Source of the DNA: Dendrolimus kikuchii
Taxonomy: Eukaryota > Arthropoda > Insecta > Lepidoptera > Lasiocampidae
DNA length: 64,000 nt
NCBI GenBank assembly: GCA_019925095.2
Contig: CM034398.1
Coordinates: 12,725,001-12,789,000, forward strand
Direction of reading: 5' to 3'
In this document: piece after piece, positions 46,810 through 59,964 of the stretch
How the letters are laid out: every line of letters starts with the position of its first letter
Position numbering within the stretch: the stretch's first letter is position 1
Program-made: the position numbers and the translations under genes
Notes under the pieces: generated by a model
Told to the model about the DNA's origin: nothing
What the model saw: only the letters and a program-made list of their open reading frames with translations
The model's database searches: none

Positions 46810-49547
46810 GTAACATTTATTAAAATTGATTAAAATGTTGAAATTGAAACTTATTAAAATGTACAACATCTATTAAAATGTTGGCAGTATTGATTCTTGT
46901 ACTCGTGCAAGCAAAAGTCGACTTTAAGATGACGTACATTTCCATTCGGTGACTGTACACAGAAAGGTACACACAAAGATATATATGTATAATAATAGTC
47001 ATGTACAAAGGCGAGCTTTTTCATTGATATCAATAGTGTTATGAATTTTTAAGATCTAGAAAGAAAGAAGGAGGTCTGATTGACATCCCACAAGACTAAG
47101 TATCCTGAAAAAATATTTTTTAAATGCAACATTGTGAATTTATATTGCATCTTTCTACATAGACTGAGTATTTTCTGGGAAAACAGATGTGATGTACACA
47201 CAGACGAACCTACAAGATGATATTACAAGCCCATTTTTGCCAAAATGGCAACGAAACACCAACACGAAGTGTCGTTGATGCGAACTCTGAACCAATATCT
47301 TAGGCACAACAAGGTTACTACTATATTTTTCACAAAATAAAAGCCGCTATAACTCAAAGCTAAATTCCACTCCCCGAAATAAGGTCAGTCTCGTCAAGTA
47401 TGCATTAGTTCGGCAAACAGAAGGTTGTCAATTCGGAGCACCTAAATGGGTTGATATCAATTACACACCTGTTCTTGGCTTTAACTAATTGATCGAACGT
47501 AACTAATATATCTTCATAGGGAAGCGGGTAAATGTAGGTTCTAGCAGATATGACGTCACAGATTAATTATAATAAGCTGAGCTTGGGCACCTATTTCTAG
47601 ACTGTCTGTGGACAATTGTGAGTGTGTCTGGTATTGTTCCTTTAAATGCCTGGGTAAGTGATCTTCAACAATGAATATAACAGTGTATGTTTTAATCATT
47701 ATTCTTGGTGACTGATGGCTTCATAAAAACTAGAGCTATCCATGCGGCTTTAAATTATTATGTTAAGCATCAAGCAGGTATTCTTTTCAAACAATATTAT
47801 TTTATAGTTTAAATATTTTCGGTTAATTCTTTCAATCATCGCCTTTATTGTATTTTTAAACATATATTTCTTTTTATCTATTTCGGTTGATTCTGATTTA
47901 TTGAGAGCTGGAATTAAAAAACCAGAGCTGCGTCAGGTCTTTACAGAGCATAATCCTGCGTTACTTGCGTAATGCCGCGATCTATATAGGTGTAAGTATG
48001 TAATGTTGATTTTTGAACGAATTTCTAAAGATACAAATTCGTTCATATAATTTATGGCTTTATGTTTTACTTTTATAAGAAACATGTGACGTCAAGTGTA
48101 TTTTCAGTTTTATATGTGCATTCATTTTCATAAAAAAATATTTTTCTTACATTTAAAACTTGAAAACGGTCAAGAAGGATTTCGGTTACAATTCATAATA
48201 TATCAAGTTCCATTACAATCGATTCACTTTAAAAATATGGAAAGGTATAAACAGGCATGCAAATATACCTTAATTGAAATATTCAAATACTCACAAGTTA
48301 TTTTAACATACTTTGAATTTTAGTGCCCACAATACCTATAATACATAAACTCACAAATCTTTCTTACAATTTTGCTGCTAAAATTAAGTTTTATCTAATT
48401 GCAGTAGCCTCGATTTTATAATTCAATTACGATGAAGCAGAGTTCTAAACGAAAATCCGTACGATCCAATTAGTTTCGTTTTTAGAAATTTATCTTCTAT
48501 TCTTTAAACGGACTATACTTTCTACTATAAAACATGTACGAGTGTCAGTGCGATTAAGCTCCATTGCTTTCCCCCTTTTAGTATTGAATGTGGTGGTTTT
48601 TAATTAAAACCGAGGTTGGAATGAAAAAGTCTTTGCTACTGCTCCCCTGGCATCATTAGAGCCACCCTCTTTCCAATTTGAATCCGATACCAGACTGTGA
48701 TATAAGAAACTTTAAAACAAGTACAATTCATTTGGTTCGCAATAAAGGCATCGGCAAATCGGGCGTTAAAAAACGACTGTTGTAAAACTCTCGTGAAAAC
48801 TTACTGAAACTTCATTCTCAAATCAATTCAAATGAGTGTTTTACGCTTTCGACAGACTCGAATGTAATAAAAAGGGTTCTATTTGCCAATTATTCAAATG
48901 GACGTCTGCAATTCTAAAAGGATAAAAATGTAACACGATTCGGTAAATATTCTGACGCGATCTGAATTAGAACGAGTCCCAAAAGGATTTCAGATGGAAA
49001 GTATCGAATTTACTTATGCTAATCTTACGTCACCCGAAGGATAAAAGTCTGGTTCGACACTAATTAACTTACAATACAAATGTCAGGCCGTGATTCTAAA
49101 TTAAGTCGCTTAGCATTATCGTACGTAAGTCGAGTACGAAAGTAGATGATTGGTTAATAAGCTATATGTGGATGATGTGCAAATGTTTATATTATCTCAC
49201 TTATCAGAATTCATTTGTTCAGGATGGCCTTGAAGAACATGTTTTCTTCAAGTAATCTTTTCTCAGAGAAGTAAAGACGGCATGATGAACGGCGAATGAT
49301 GTTGAAGGATAGGTACATTCTTACCATTTTTATGGAGACAACTGGGGGTCTGAAGAGGTTGTTTTAGCAAATTCTCACGATTATCAACATAAAGTAGAAT
49401 TTTGTGTTATGTCTGACAACTACCAGTATGTCAAGACATGTGTCTTTCAATCATTCATTTCGTGAATTTCACTAAAGCAATTCCCCAAAGGCGACCACTT
49501 TAGGGCCTCTGTTTTTAACATCTACCTCTTTTTCGTCGTTTGTTAAT
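46810..49547. other. AT-rich non-coding DNA
   Basis: No gene or mobile element that I can support. The small frame at 48096-48323 is judged to be chance. Confidence 0.4.
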
Positions 49548-49650
49548 ATAGTTTTAATTTTTATGTTTTACTTGGTTTGTGTGGTTTTACACTGACTTTA
49601 TGATATTGTAGATTTTTTTGTTACTTTTTAGTTACTTTTGAAGTCCGTTC
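49548..49650. repeat. CCGACTTC element fragment
   Basis: TTTTTATGTTTTACTTGG and TTACTTTTGAAGTCCGTTCC match the right half of the family, with changes. Confidence 0.45.
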
Positions 49651-51451
49651 CTTTTTTTTCATTTGAAACTTTTAAGTTATGAATACGGTTATACCTTATG
49701 TGGCATGAAGAAACAACTACGGCTAGATGAAACGGAGCTTATAACTCAAAACACATTTGTGCTGCTTGCTGTTAAGGAATTCCATTGTATGCTTTTTCTA
49801 TACCAAGACCAGACAATTACATCCACAATCATAGAGGTACCTCCTAATTTTATTATTGTCATAAACCTAACAATATCTCAATTACAACGAATTTTGAATC
49901 TCCTCGAAATCGGTTCAAAACCATATGAAATGAATATAAGTATAACTTTGTATGTAAGCACATCAACAGAGTTATGTCAGGAAGTAAATTAAAGTTGTAA
50001 TTGTAACCAAAAACTAATTTCGGAGCTGTCGGCGTGTTTAATCATCTGAGTTTTGTTATTAGATCAAACTGTGGTGAAATGAGCCAGATTCAAAGGCAAA
50101 CGAGAATTGTTCCCCTTGTTCGATAAACTAGGAAAGTTATCCAACTGGTACAGATTTGTAACAGTTATCAGTCTCTAAATTTTAGTTTAATTCATTATTA
50201 GACTTCCGTACATCATATGCGTGAAACGAAATCCTTTATCTATATGTCAAATAGAACATCTGGGGGTAGTAAGTTCTAGGACGATAGACACTTTTTTCTT
50301 GGTAGATATCTATTATTAGTTCACCGTCTAACATTCCTTCAGAGAAATTGATTCTTACTAGCTACGATATAGACTGGTGTAATAACATATATATTATATA
50401 GAATGTTAATTACGTTTTTTAAAAAAAGTGGGTTAAATTCCTTACCAGGGTGATTGATTTTTCAAAAATCGTATGATACCGCTTTCGTTTTCATCAAAAT
50501 CTGCTTCGAGACTAATTAAGTAGTTTTTGCTATTTCGCATAGTTTAGGATTTGTCCCTGAATGTCCACTTGAAAAATTCACCATGTGTATGGCGGCCAAA
50601 TTTTTCATTATTTCGATACATGATTGCGTAGCGGCATAGAATCCACCTTCGTGGTAAATTTCTTATAGATATATAGAGATGTTACTTTCCGAGAACTGTA
50701 ATAACTGTGAGATGAAAAGACACATGGAAATACGGACGGATTGATGGATGGACGGACGGACGGACATGAGGATGAGGATTTCTTTTTCGCCAAAATAGCT
50801 ACGTAAGCTTAAAAGTTCACTTCGTTTATTATTATGGTTTAACCATAATAAGAAGGAAACTAAACTAATCCACTATGGTCAAGATTAAGTCCTATGACAT
50901 CATAGAAGCGAAGAACGCAGCTCTAACATTCAAGGTCAGACAAAAAAGAATCTCCATTAACTTAATTGACCCTAGGTCTACCTTATCAGTTTTCCGCATG
51001 AGTGACTGATTAACGATCTACTCGTACAAAAATAGCCCGGGGTACGCCCTTATCGGCCGATTTCCTCCTATCATGCTGTCATCCTATGAATTTTACCACT
51101 CGTGAAATAGTAATTCAAGATTCAGGCTCTTGAATTTATGAGTAGATACTTAATATTATATGATGTAAGATCTTATGAGCAACTTTATTCGGAAGGAGTC
51201 AGATGTGTGGAGTGTAATAAACTGGAGATCGGTTTTTTAACGCGATATTTTGGGATTTATGGTTTTACCATTAGAATATATACATACATTGGTTTTAAAT
51301 ATGTAATACAAAACGTGTATGTATATATTTCGGGCCATTTTCGGCAGACAATAATGACTGCGATGCATCTGCATCCTATTGAAATGTAGTAGGTTCGAAT
51401 ACTGGATAGTGAGTATACTGCATGAGCAATTTTCCTGAATGTGTTTTTTTT
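49651..51451. other. Non-coding DNA, unassigned frame at 49663-49992
   Basis: A 109-codon plus frame (49663-49992) starts MKLLSYEYGYTLCGMKKQLR but shows no domain, signal peptide or splice context. 50731-50767 is a GGAC microsatellite. Nothing else recognised. Confidence 0.3.
50731..50767 (+). repeat. (GGAC/GGAT)n microsatellite
   Basis: ACGGACGGATTGATGGATGG then ACGGACGGACGGACATG. Confidence 0.85.
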
Positions 51452-51578
51452 TTATATCTGGAGTACAGCAGACAGGCAGACGGCCCACCTGATGGAAAGC
51501 GGTTACCGTCGCCTATGGACGTTTACAACACCAGAGGTGTCATCAACGCGCTGCCGGCCTCGAAGAAATTTTACGACG
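51452..51578 (-). repeat. Retroposon 3' tail with poly-T
   Basis: TTTTTTTTTTATATCTGGAG, CAGCAGACAGGCAGACGGCC, GATGGAAAGCGGTTACCGTC and GCGCTGCCGGCCTCGAAG show a minus-strand tail related to 8535-8662. Confidence 0.65.
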
Positions 51579-51929
51579 CCCTTTTTAAAAAAACCCATAT
51601 TTTCCTGAATGTGTATATTATTACAGAGACCACGAGAGTAAAGGAAAACATGAGAAAAGGTTACCCATTTGTGAAACCTGTCAACCACTCTTAGACAAGT
51701 GTAGCAGGAATACCATCCGTTTCTTACTTCTAAAATGGGGCAGCCTTTTTTTTTGACAATCTCAAACGTGGAACAGTTACAAACGGTTATAATTAATTGC
51801 ATTTTGATTTATAAAACCATAATCACACGATTTTGAAATTTTACTTTCATTAGAACAGAGTCCAGAGTCCCAGAATGAAATATTTTATTAACTAATAGTT
51901 TACTCTTTTAAAAAGTACTAAATTTTTAT
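51579..51929. other. Non-coding DNA
   Basis: Nothing recognised. Confidence 0.4.
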
Positions 51930-52365
51930 GTTGGTGCTATTTGCGCCCGGAAGATTCACTTCATTCTAATATATATCGCAAACTATCCCATCTCCCGTCC
52001 ATCTGTAAACTACATTAATGACAAAACTAGACAAAAATGACAAAAAAGACAAATTGGACGAGATGGACGAAATGGGCGAATTGGAAGAAATGTAAGAAAC
52101 GGACGAAATGGAGGATATGGACGAAATGGACAAAATAGTCAAAAATCACAAAACCTGACCTAATTTTCGGTATAACCTTTACATAAATATATCCTAAAAT
52201 CTAGCCCTTCTTCCGGGATGCAAAGTATCCTATATCCATCCTAGATGTTACTTACATAAATATCGAGTATGAACCAAATCGGTCCAATAGTTTTTCCGTG
52301 AAAGAAAAAAAGCAAGAACAGACAGAAAGACAGAGCTACTTTCCCATTTATAATATTAATAGGGA
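51930..52365 (-). mobile_element. Helitron fragment, 5' end plus tandem array
   Basis: The minus-strand 5' end A|TCCCTATTAATATTATAAA is at 52365. The 5' module has CTTTCACGGAAAAACTATTG. The array at 52017-52140 is GAYGAAATG-type. It resembles 40297-40985; the 3' hairpin/CTAG end was not found. Confidence 0.65.
52017..52140 (+). repeat. Internal (ATGGACGAA)-type minisatellite
   Basis: Degenerate 9-bp units such as ATGGACGAA, ATGGGCGAA and TTGGAAGAA. Shorter versions occur in the two related Helitrons. Confidence 0.85.
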
Positions 52366-54424
52366 TATAATACATCATATTAAGCTGTAGATTCCGCACT
52401 GCACTACCGAACCATTAGTTTTATGCCTTTTACGGTCAGTGCTCAAAATGAAATATAAAAACAAACAAATATTACTTGAAAATACTTAGTAATAAAAGGT
52501 AGCACATAGTGTTCACCAGTCACTAACAGTAACTGAAAGGTAGCGCGACGACCCTCAAAGTACGATCTGAAATAAAACAAAGCCAAAGCCCGGGGCTTAT
52601 ATAGAATTTGAGAAGGGTTACTGTAATGGACATTTTTGTATACGGGAACTGCTTTAATGATTTCGTTTTGTTCAGATCGCCAAAAATAAAATACATTTGT
52701 GGATGAACTAAGCCAGTATGATGTACAAAAATCAAAAATATAGTAAAATATGGTTTAAGTGAGAAAAAAAAGTAGAAAGTTATTGAGATTAAGGTTTAGT
52801 TAAATATACGTTAGGCGTCAAATGAAGTTACGTGGAACGACCGCATAAGGAATTGCAATTCAGCGACAGCGTCCTAAGTTGTTCGAAAGCAATTTTCTAG
52901 GCATGCCGACTCTGCCCATTAAAATAAATAAGTAAGGCCCGGACGGATTGTTTTGTGATTTCGATTATGTTTAAAAATAGGCAGTAATATAATATAAGTT
53001 ACATTTTAACCAAAGACCAGATATGTAATTAAATCAAATCTGAAATACGAAGCTTGTCGTATTTTTAAATATATTAGTAACTTTGTTGGTAACTAATATT
53101 TTATAAATTCCCGTTTTTCCCTTTTGATTTGGATTTTATTTTAGGTCCAATTTTTCGACCATTAGATAACAGTATTTATAGAATAAAATATAACATATGT
53201 AACATAAAAAATTAAAAATTGCAGTTGCGAGAATAAACAGTTGAATTGTGTATCACTTTTATATTCTATCAGGTAAAAATTTAATCGACGAATAATCTTT
53301 CTTTTATGAATGAAAAATTAAATCCGGCCTTTATAATAATTAAAAATATCGGACGGAGAAAATATTATCGGTACGAATAAATAAACAAAGTCATTTTCTC
53401 ATTTAAGTATCTATGTTGGTTGATATATCTTATATTGAGTGTCATATCTATATTATTTAAATTTGAAGAGGGTAACGAATGTAGATGAGGCGAAAAATGT
53501 AAACTATCTATATAGGAAATAACCGAATAAATATATGGATATATATGGATGAAGAAATTAATTAGACACGAAAATAATTGTCAATAGCAAAGGACTCGAG
53601 AAGTTATTAGTTCTTGTTACTATCAGTTAATCCTAACCATGCTGGTATCGCAGGCTACATCTGTTAATTAATTAACATGTCAAAGGTGTTGCTTATCGTC
53701 TATGTATGTATACATTATGTTATATGGACGACTGTGCAGAGTAAATACATAAACTTAAAGAGCAGCGCATCTAATTGAATAGCACCTTGCAGACATTCAA
53801 TACAAGTTTAAGTACAGACTGAAGGGGGAAATGTAGGGTGGTAGGTCTAGTATTGAAAGCAGGACGAAACTTTTACCGTTAATCGCAACCCCGGTTGGAG
53901 CTTTACGTGAATACCGTCAAATTACATATTCATTACTAGCATAGTTCCCGTCTTTTTAAAATAAGCTGCAACAAAAACAGCAATGTATGTCTATATCCTT
54001 TAGCAAGCATAAGCGAAAGGGATGAAGAAAGGCTGTGGAAAATAGGGTTTGGTGCGAAAAGTTCAGTCAGTCCGCCAGTCTGTTGGAAGCTTCTGTCGGT
54101 GGAGCACGTGTCTTCGATTTCATACACACACTCGTGAGCGCACTGGAGAAAGTTTTGTTACGGGAAACTAAGCTCAGTTTGTCTTCGCAGTTCGCAATCA
54201 AACAAAATTGAGTTTGTTCGCCTTTGGAAGTGCGTGATTGTAATACATAAAGGTTGGTCGGAAAACTTTTTAACGCAATAAATAAGCCATAGATTTAGAG
54301 CAATTACTGATTATTATTGATAATAATCTTACAATTAATGTAACCATTTGATATAATACAATAATTTAGTAACTTCTTAATTTATTTTAACATGATTTGT
54401 TACTTTTTGCGCTCAAATTCATGT
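52366..54424. other. AT-rich non-coding DNA
   Basis: No gene recognised. Confidence 0.4.
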
Positions 54425-54755
54425 TTTTTTTTATTGCATGAGTTCAGCAGACAGGCAGACGGGGCCCACCTGATGGAAAGCGTTTACCATCGCCTATAGA
54501 TATTTGCAATACCAAAGGTGCTACAAATGCGCTGTTACTGTCTAAAGGGAGACTCGAGTCTGGGCACTAATACCGGAACAAAACTCAATACTGTTATGGC
54601 GGCATATTCTAAACTAAGGGAGAGGGGAGGGGGGGGGTTAGCCATCCACGCGGGCCAGTACCCTACCACTTGGTTGTGGGTTGTTTTGTCGCCCTTACGA
54701 CAGGCCGCTCGACCGCAGGGAATTGTATTCTTTCTCCATACCTGCACGGATTTTT
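54425..54755 (-). mobile_element. 313-bp SINE-like retroposon, copy C
   Basis: TTTTTTTTTATTGCATGAGT at the left, TTTCTCCATACCTGCACGGA at the right. It has diverged, with a G-rich expansion near 54625. The 70-codon frame is broken here. Confidence 0.65.
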
Positions 54756-55093
54756 TATATAAAAAATGGGTATATAAATTTCATTATCCTCTTGACAGAA
54801 TACATTTTCCATTCTATTTTTTCAAGCTTTATGTTGAGGATTTGGTAATTACTGACCATTTCAAAAATAAATTGCATAAGTGCTACAGTCCGCGTATATT
54901 GAAGGGAAGTAGGTAGTACGGAAGTAGAGATCACAAACGTCTCTTCTTTATTTGGCTATGGAACTATAATAAATAAAAGCTTGTAAAAAACATTCAATTG
55001 AAAATCCTGTTGCAAATCAACAGTTATCCTTTGCAGGTGTCTTATTACCCGTTTGAATTTGAGTGATCTATTTATTTTGCGCGCTAATCTTTT
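54756..55093. other. AT-rich non-coding DNA
   Basis: Nothing recognised. Confidence 0.4.
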
Positions 55094-55513
55094 TGTTAAC
55101 GCCGCCGTAAGACATCATAAAATCTTTTTTCCTCTATTGGTATTTCATGCGAATTCTTGGAAGCCATTAAGCTGACCATTTCACGGTTTCAAGAACCAGT
55201 GGGCGGCATGTTGCTAGGAGGCCATGTCTAATTTACAAATGAGTGAGGGTCGGTCAGTCGGGAAATGCACGAGTGGTCTTTAGACTGCGATCGAAGCGTT
55301 ACCTAATGTACTTTCGGAGCGAGTATCTTATAACGACGAACACAAGGCATTTTTATGTGATAACGAGTTTCTGTCCTACAGTTTGGTTTTGTTGTATTCG
55401 GCTATACTTGTAAAAACTGTGTTTTTTTTATTTTTTATTACGTTTGTGTACTTCTAATAAACTGTGATAATTCCAACGGCATTTTCGAATTTACATCCTA
55501 CAAATTCGTGACA
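55094..55513 (+). repeat. LTR-like dispersed repeat, copy 2
   Basis: Starts TGTTAACGCC, ends GTGACA, with CTTCTAATAAACTGTG inside. It matches 5207-5623 in order and orientation, with several indels. Confidence 0.5.
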
Positions 55514-56127
55514 ATACACTATATCTGAAAAACTACTCAATGTATATTGTTCATAAAAAAATTTAGGGTAAGTATTTTTAAAGCTCTATAAGCTTGATTT
55601 ATTTTCCGAATTTACACTTAATATTTTAACAGTTAAAGAGGGAGACTATTTTCACGAAGATCCAATATCCATATAATGACTTTGACTTAAATAAAAAAGT
55701 TGTTAAGAAATATTGTTATGTTTGTCAAGATTTTACTAACGATAACACAAATGACTATCAAACAAACCAATCTTTATTGTTATCGCGATTTCATTACACA
55801 ATTTTGTGGCTCCATAGAGGTTACATATTTTTGTACAATTTTATCTACTTAGATCCAGTTGTTTCGGAGAAAAATAACTGGGACATATAGAAGACACACA
55901 CAGTTTGATTAGGAAACTTTAATAAAAACAGAAACTTACATGATACCTACTTCTGAAACTTTTATACAAGTGTTATAAAGATCTTTCTTTTTATTAGTTT
56001 GCTCTTGCGTTGGAGCCTCTTCCAATTTTATTCTATTATGTCCCAGCTATTTATGTTATGATATCATAATTATAATTACTCAAATAGCTCGATGGTTATT
56101 GTTTGTTGTCCTGCCTTAAAATATAAA
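55514..56127. other. AT-rich non-coding DNA
   Basis: Nothing recognised. Confidence 0.4.
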
Positions 56128-56390
56128 AATCTAGAACCCGATTCCAACGCCACCTACCGGGTCTAATTGTGAATTTAAACCATCCCCGGACCCACTCAAA
56201 CACTATTTTTTTACACCTTGGGTTACATTGTCGAAGTTTTAGTAAGGATCCCTAATTTTTACAGTAATAAAAATTAGGCCTATATTAATCTGGGATAGTG
56301 TAGCATTCTAACGGTGAAATTTTTTTTTAAATCGGTCCAGTAGTTTTTGAGTTTATTCGTTGTAAACATACAAAAAAAATTGTTTTTGTT
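56128..56390 (-). mobile_element. Helitron-derived fragments, minus strand
   Basis: On the minus strand CTCAAAAACTACTGGACCGA and AATTAGGGATCCTTACTAAA precede AGTGTTTGAGTGGGTCCGG and CCGGTAGGTGGCGTTGG. The last two also occur at 28050-28110 (plus). No terminal CTRR was found. Confidence 0.5.
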
Positions 56391-57194
56391 TCAAGATTGA
56401 CTGTAAAGTGTATTTCACATCTATTGTTACAAAAAGACATACAGTCTTTGGTACGAATCTGATTGATTGCTTTGATTTTTTTAAATTAATCGTTACGTTA
56501 TAATGTAAGTACATACTGAAACTTCCAATAACGGCACACACATAGAATCAATATTATGAGATGAAATCTGGACCTTTTCACAATTAAAAATATATGTTTT
56601 ACATTAATTACTGAAAATATATTCAACTTTTTGATTGTCATTCCTAGTTACTCTTCTGCCAAAATATAAATAAACAAACTAACAATTTTTATGTAGTTCA
56701 GCACTTATGTATATTAATTTTATTACCTATTTAATATTTATATACGTTTTATTGCTTTCCATTTACTTATTATATACCTATCTTAATTTCGTATGTAAAA
56801 CCCACCTGTCCTTTAGAAATATATAATTTCTAATCCATCCTGAGGGTTGTGTAGAAGAAATGGTTGTTAGTCATAAAATCGTCTATTGTTTTCTGTAATA
56901 GTACTAAAAGTTCAATGTTTTGCAACAACATATATTCTATTCAAACGTTTGTAAGAATAAGTAATATTGGACTAACTAATAATAATGTTTAAATCCAGTG
57001 AAAAAGAAGGACAAATAAAATAGTCGTCTTTATGACCAGGCGCGGTCTTAATACTTTTTTAAATAATTACGCAGAGTAAAGCTACGGCCTTGCGTAATAA
57101 CCAGTTATCCCAAGAAAATCTTCTCGTTGTCTGAAATAATGTTTATTATTTTTTACGTTAAAGAAACATTTTTATCTCTATCTCATTCTCTTTG
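56391..57194. other. AT-rich non-coding DNA
   Basis: Nothing recognised. Confidence 0.4.
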
Positions 57195-57512
57195 CCGTCT
57201 GTATATTGGGGTGTCCCGAGGAATTATTCAGAATGCGAATGGTGTCTTCGTCTTTCATCCTAACTTCCCTAAGCCGCATAGCTCTACGTAACGGTACTCA
57301 AAAATAATTCTCTTCAGCACTTTAGGCATTGGAATGCCCTCCCGGATAAGATTATTCCACAGCATTAGGATACAAGTTTTTGCAGAACAAATATGTCATG
57401 AAGTTCCGTCGAAGCCGGCAGCACCTTGGTAACTCATCTTGTGCTGCAAACGTCTGTAAGCGCCGGTTACCACAAGGTGGACCGCTAGCTAGTCTCCTGT
57501 ACTCCAGTCATA
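57195..57512 (+). pseudogene. LINE C-terminal relic with 3' tail
   Basis: The plus strand contains HWNALPDKIIPQ-like codons near 57332 (the usual WNSLP...FP motif near the end of many insect LINE RTs). A tail follows: GTCGAAGCCGGCAGCACC, AAGCGCCGGTTACCACAAGG and CTCCAGTCATAAAAA. It is heavily mutated. Confidence 0.5.
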
Positions 57513-57694
57513 AAAATATTGCTACCAATATAATGTTAAATGTTCGTGGGTATGTATAATTGCATCATAAAAATGTACATCGTATATAAATTGTACTGCA
57601 TATTTTATTTTGCAAGATAAAAGCATTTTAATGTGTCTGGATGCAATAAAAATTAAAACTAAATGTCATGAAAGTATATTTATTTCATGGGTCA

Positions 57695-58106
57695 TCTATA
57701 CTAATATTATAAAGAGGTAAACTTTGTGAGTTAGGATGTTCGCATTAATCTCCGCCCACTACTCATCCAATTTTGAAAACTCTTTCATAAGTAGAAAGTT
57801 TCATTATTACTGAGTGACATAGTCTATATTTGATTGTTAATTGTGATTAATAAATCAAAAAGTAAAAATGTTTTATGCCCAGCGAAGTGGGCACGGGAAC
57901 GCCTGTCAAATGTGTTTTAGCAACAACGTTCCACGCAAGAATTGCGTACATACTCGTACGAGGCACTGCAAGTGCTTTCTGCGTTTATGAAATAATTAAA
58001 GGTTACAAAGTTTAATTAAACATTGATATGAGTGCGCGCGTGCGTGTGTGCGTGGTGCGTGTGTATTTTTTAATGACGCCTAGCGAAGTGGGCACGTGTA
58101 AGCTAG
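57695..58106 (+). mobile_element. Short Helitron, 412 bp
   Basis: Starts A|TCTATACTAATATTATAAAG and ends GTGTAAGCTAG|T. GCCCAGCGAAGTGGGCACG occurs at 57877 and again, slightly changed, at the 3' end (58078). A GTGC-rich run lies at about 58031-58065. Confidence 0.8.
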
Positions 58107-59788
58107 TATTAAATAATGTCTCAAATTCCAATTAATTATGAATTTTAATTATGTGTACATTAGCAAAAAGCCAAGGAAATACTATAAAAAGTTACGAATT
58201 GACAACAAAACAATCTGACAAAAAATAAAGATAAACAGCGATATAATACAATTAATTAAACACAACAGTAAAATAGCAGGTGTTCTTAATGGCCAGGGTA
58301 CGTTTTAATAAGGGCCAAAATGTGCGAAAATGTAGGGGAAAAATTAAAACTCGCCACATCTTTCAACTTTAGCTGCTGCCGAGCAAATTTCATAAATCTA
58401 ATTTTAGTCGACCGCCCGGCGACATTCCTTCAGAAAAAAAATCAGCGAACTCGAAGGGAAAAGGTTTTGTAATATAGAGCATTTACCTGGAAATTACTGG
58501 ATGACTTTATAAAGAGTTTTAATAAAGTTTCTACTTCTTTAATTTAACCCAGCTTCCAACAACTGTTATAAAAGGTTTCTCTTTAACTTACACTAATATA
58601 TAAAGCTTGCAAAGGTTCTTCTTTTCTTTTAAACGGTGGTAAAATTAAACTTTCAATAAGTAAGATATCTGAAGAAATATTGACGACGTACTTAGACTAT
58701 TTTGTAAATGTTAAAACGGGTATTGAGAGTTCTGTTTGATTCAATTTTGATATTAACATTTTCATTTACGTTAAGATCTATACATAATCGGCATTTACGG
58801 TTGATTTTTTGTATAATATTATAATACGACATAAATATATATTGTATCACCAAGCTGTTTGTGTATATTAATATTTTAAAGTAATCAAATAAATATCTAA
58901 ATATACACATAGTTTTCTTACAATACTACAGTGCTCTCATCGAATGATATTTAAAAATGTATCAGAACCAAATCAATAAGTTTCTGCAGACGTTATGATG
59001 ACGATGTTACACAGGTGTAAGTTCGGGCTTTCATATAATAGTGAACCCTAGAGAACACAATGAAACTAACCATCAAGGCGGCACATTAAAGTACTGGAAT
59101 TGTTATTCCTAGTATTATTCCTAATAGTCACTGTGAGGGTTGAAGTACATTGTGTGGTGCGTCTATATTGGTTACCCTGTAGAATGTGGTAAAGCAGCAC
59201 TGGCTCAGTCGCCACAGTGTACAAAATAAGACGACAAGAAGTTGTACTCTTTATGTATCTGATTGCATAATTAATTTACCATTAAATTTAAGTCTACAAT
59301 AATCTTTAACTACTACGTCATATTAGAAACATATATCCCAAACATGTTCGTGAGATGCGTCGCAGGTGGTAATTCATCTATTTTCTATATTGGCAAATGT
59401 TGTGACATACAATATTACACAAAATTTTAACCTTGCTAATTAGTGCTATAATAGATTATTAATACATGTAAATGACAGTCACAAACAATTTATGCTCAGT
59501 TCCGATATCTTACGTTCTTTTACCATATATACTATCGGTTAAAATTTGACATAGGTAGACCCCATACAAGTAACGTCAAAATTCAACCGATGGTCAGGCA
59601 AGTGAATGAATAAGATACAGGAACCATTACATTTGTAAATATACAGCACTATGAACTAATGAACAAAAATAATTTTCACAAAAGTCTATAAAATAACTGA
59701 GATAATCTGAGAATAATTACCTACACAAAAACAAGCGGTTAAGCTAATCTATTTTACGTTTGCGTAATTGCCTTGAATTGGCTCTTAC
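58107..59788. other. AT-rich non-coding DNA
   Basis: Nothing recognised. Confidence 0.4.
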
Positions 59789-59959
59789 TTTTGCATCAGA
59801 CACAGTAGATATACGGATCGTTGTATCACTGAAAACGGGTGGTTGATTAACTTTATAATGAGTTCCCCAAGAGACCGGCCTAAGCCACATTCTCGTGGCC
59901 GAAAACCGTAGATTCGGTTTAGTTCATCGAAATCCTTTTGGGAGTTGTCCATTTCATGC
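59789..59959 (-). other. Unassigned minus-strand open stretch
   Basis: The frame is open for about 56 codons and includes HEMDNSQKDFDELNRIYGFR and PRECGLGRSLGELIIK. Its composition is protein-like over the first 35 codons, then less so. No family was recognised and splice sites are unclear. It could be a host exon, a repeat relic or chance. Confidence 0.25.
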
Positions 59960-59964
59960 CTTGT

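Noticed and set aside
49663..49992. 109-codon plus-strand frame as a host gene
   Set aside because: Begins beside a CCGACTTC repeat fragment, lacks signal or domain features, and has AT-driven composition; kept only as unassigned.
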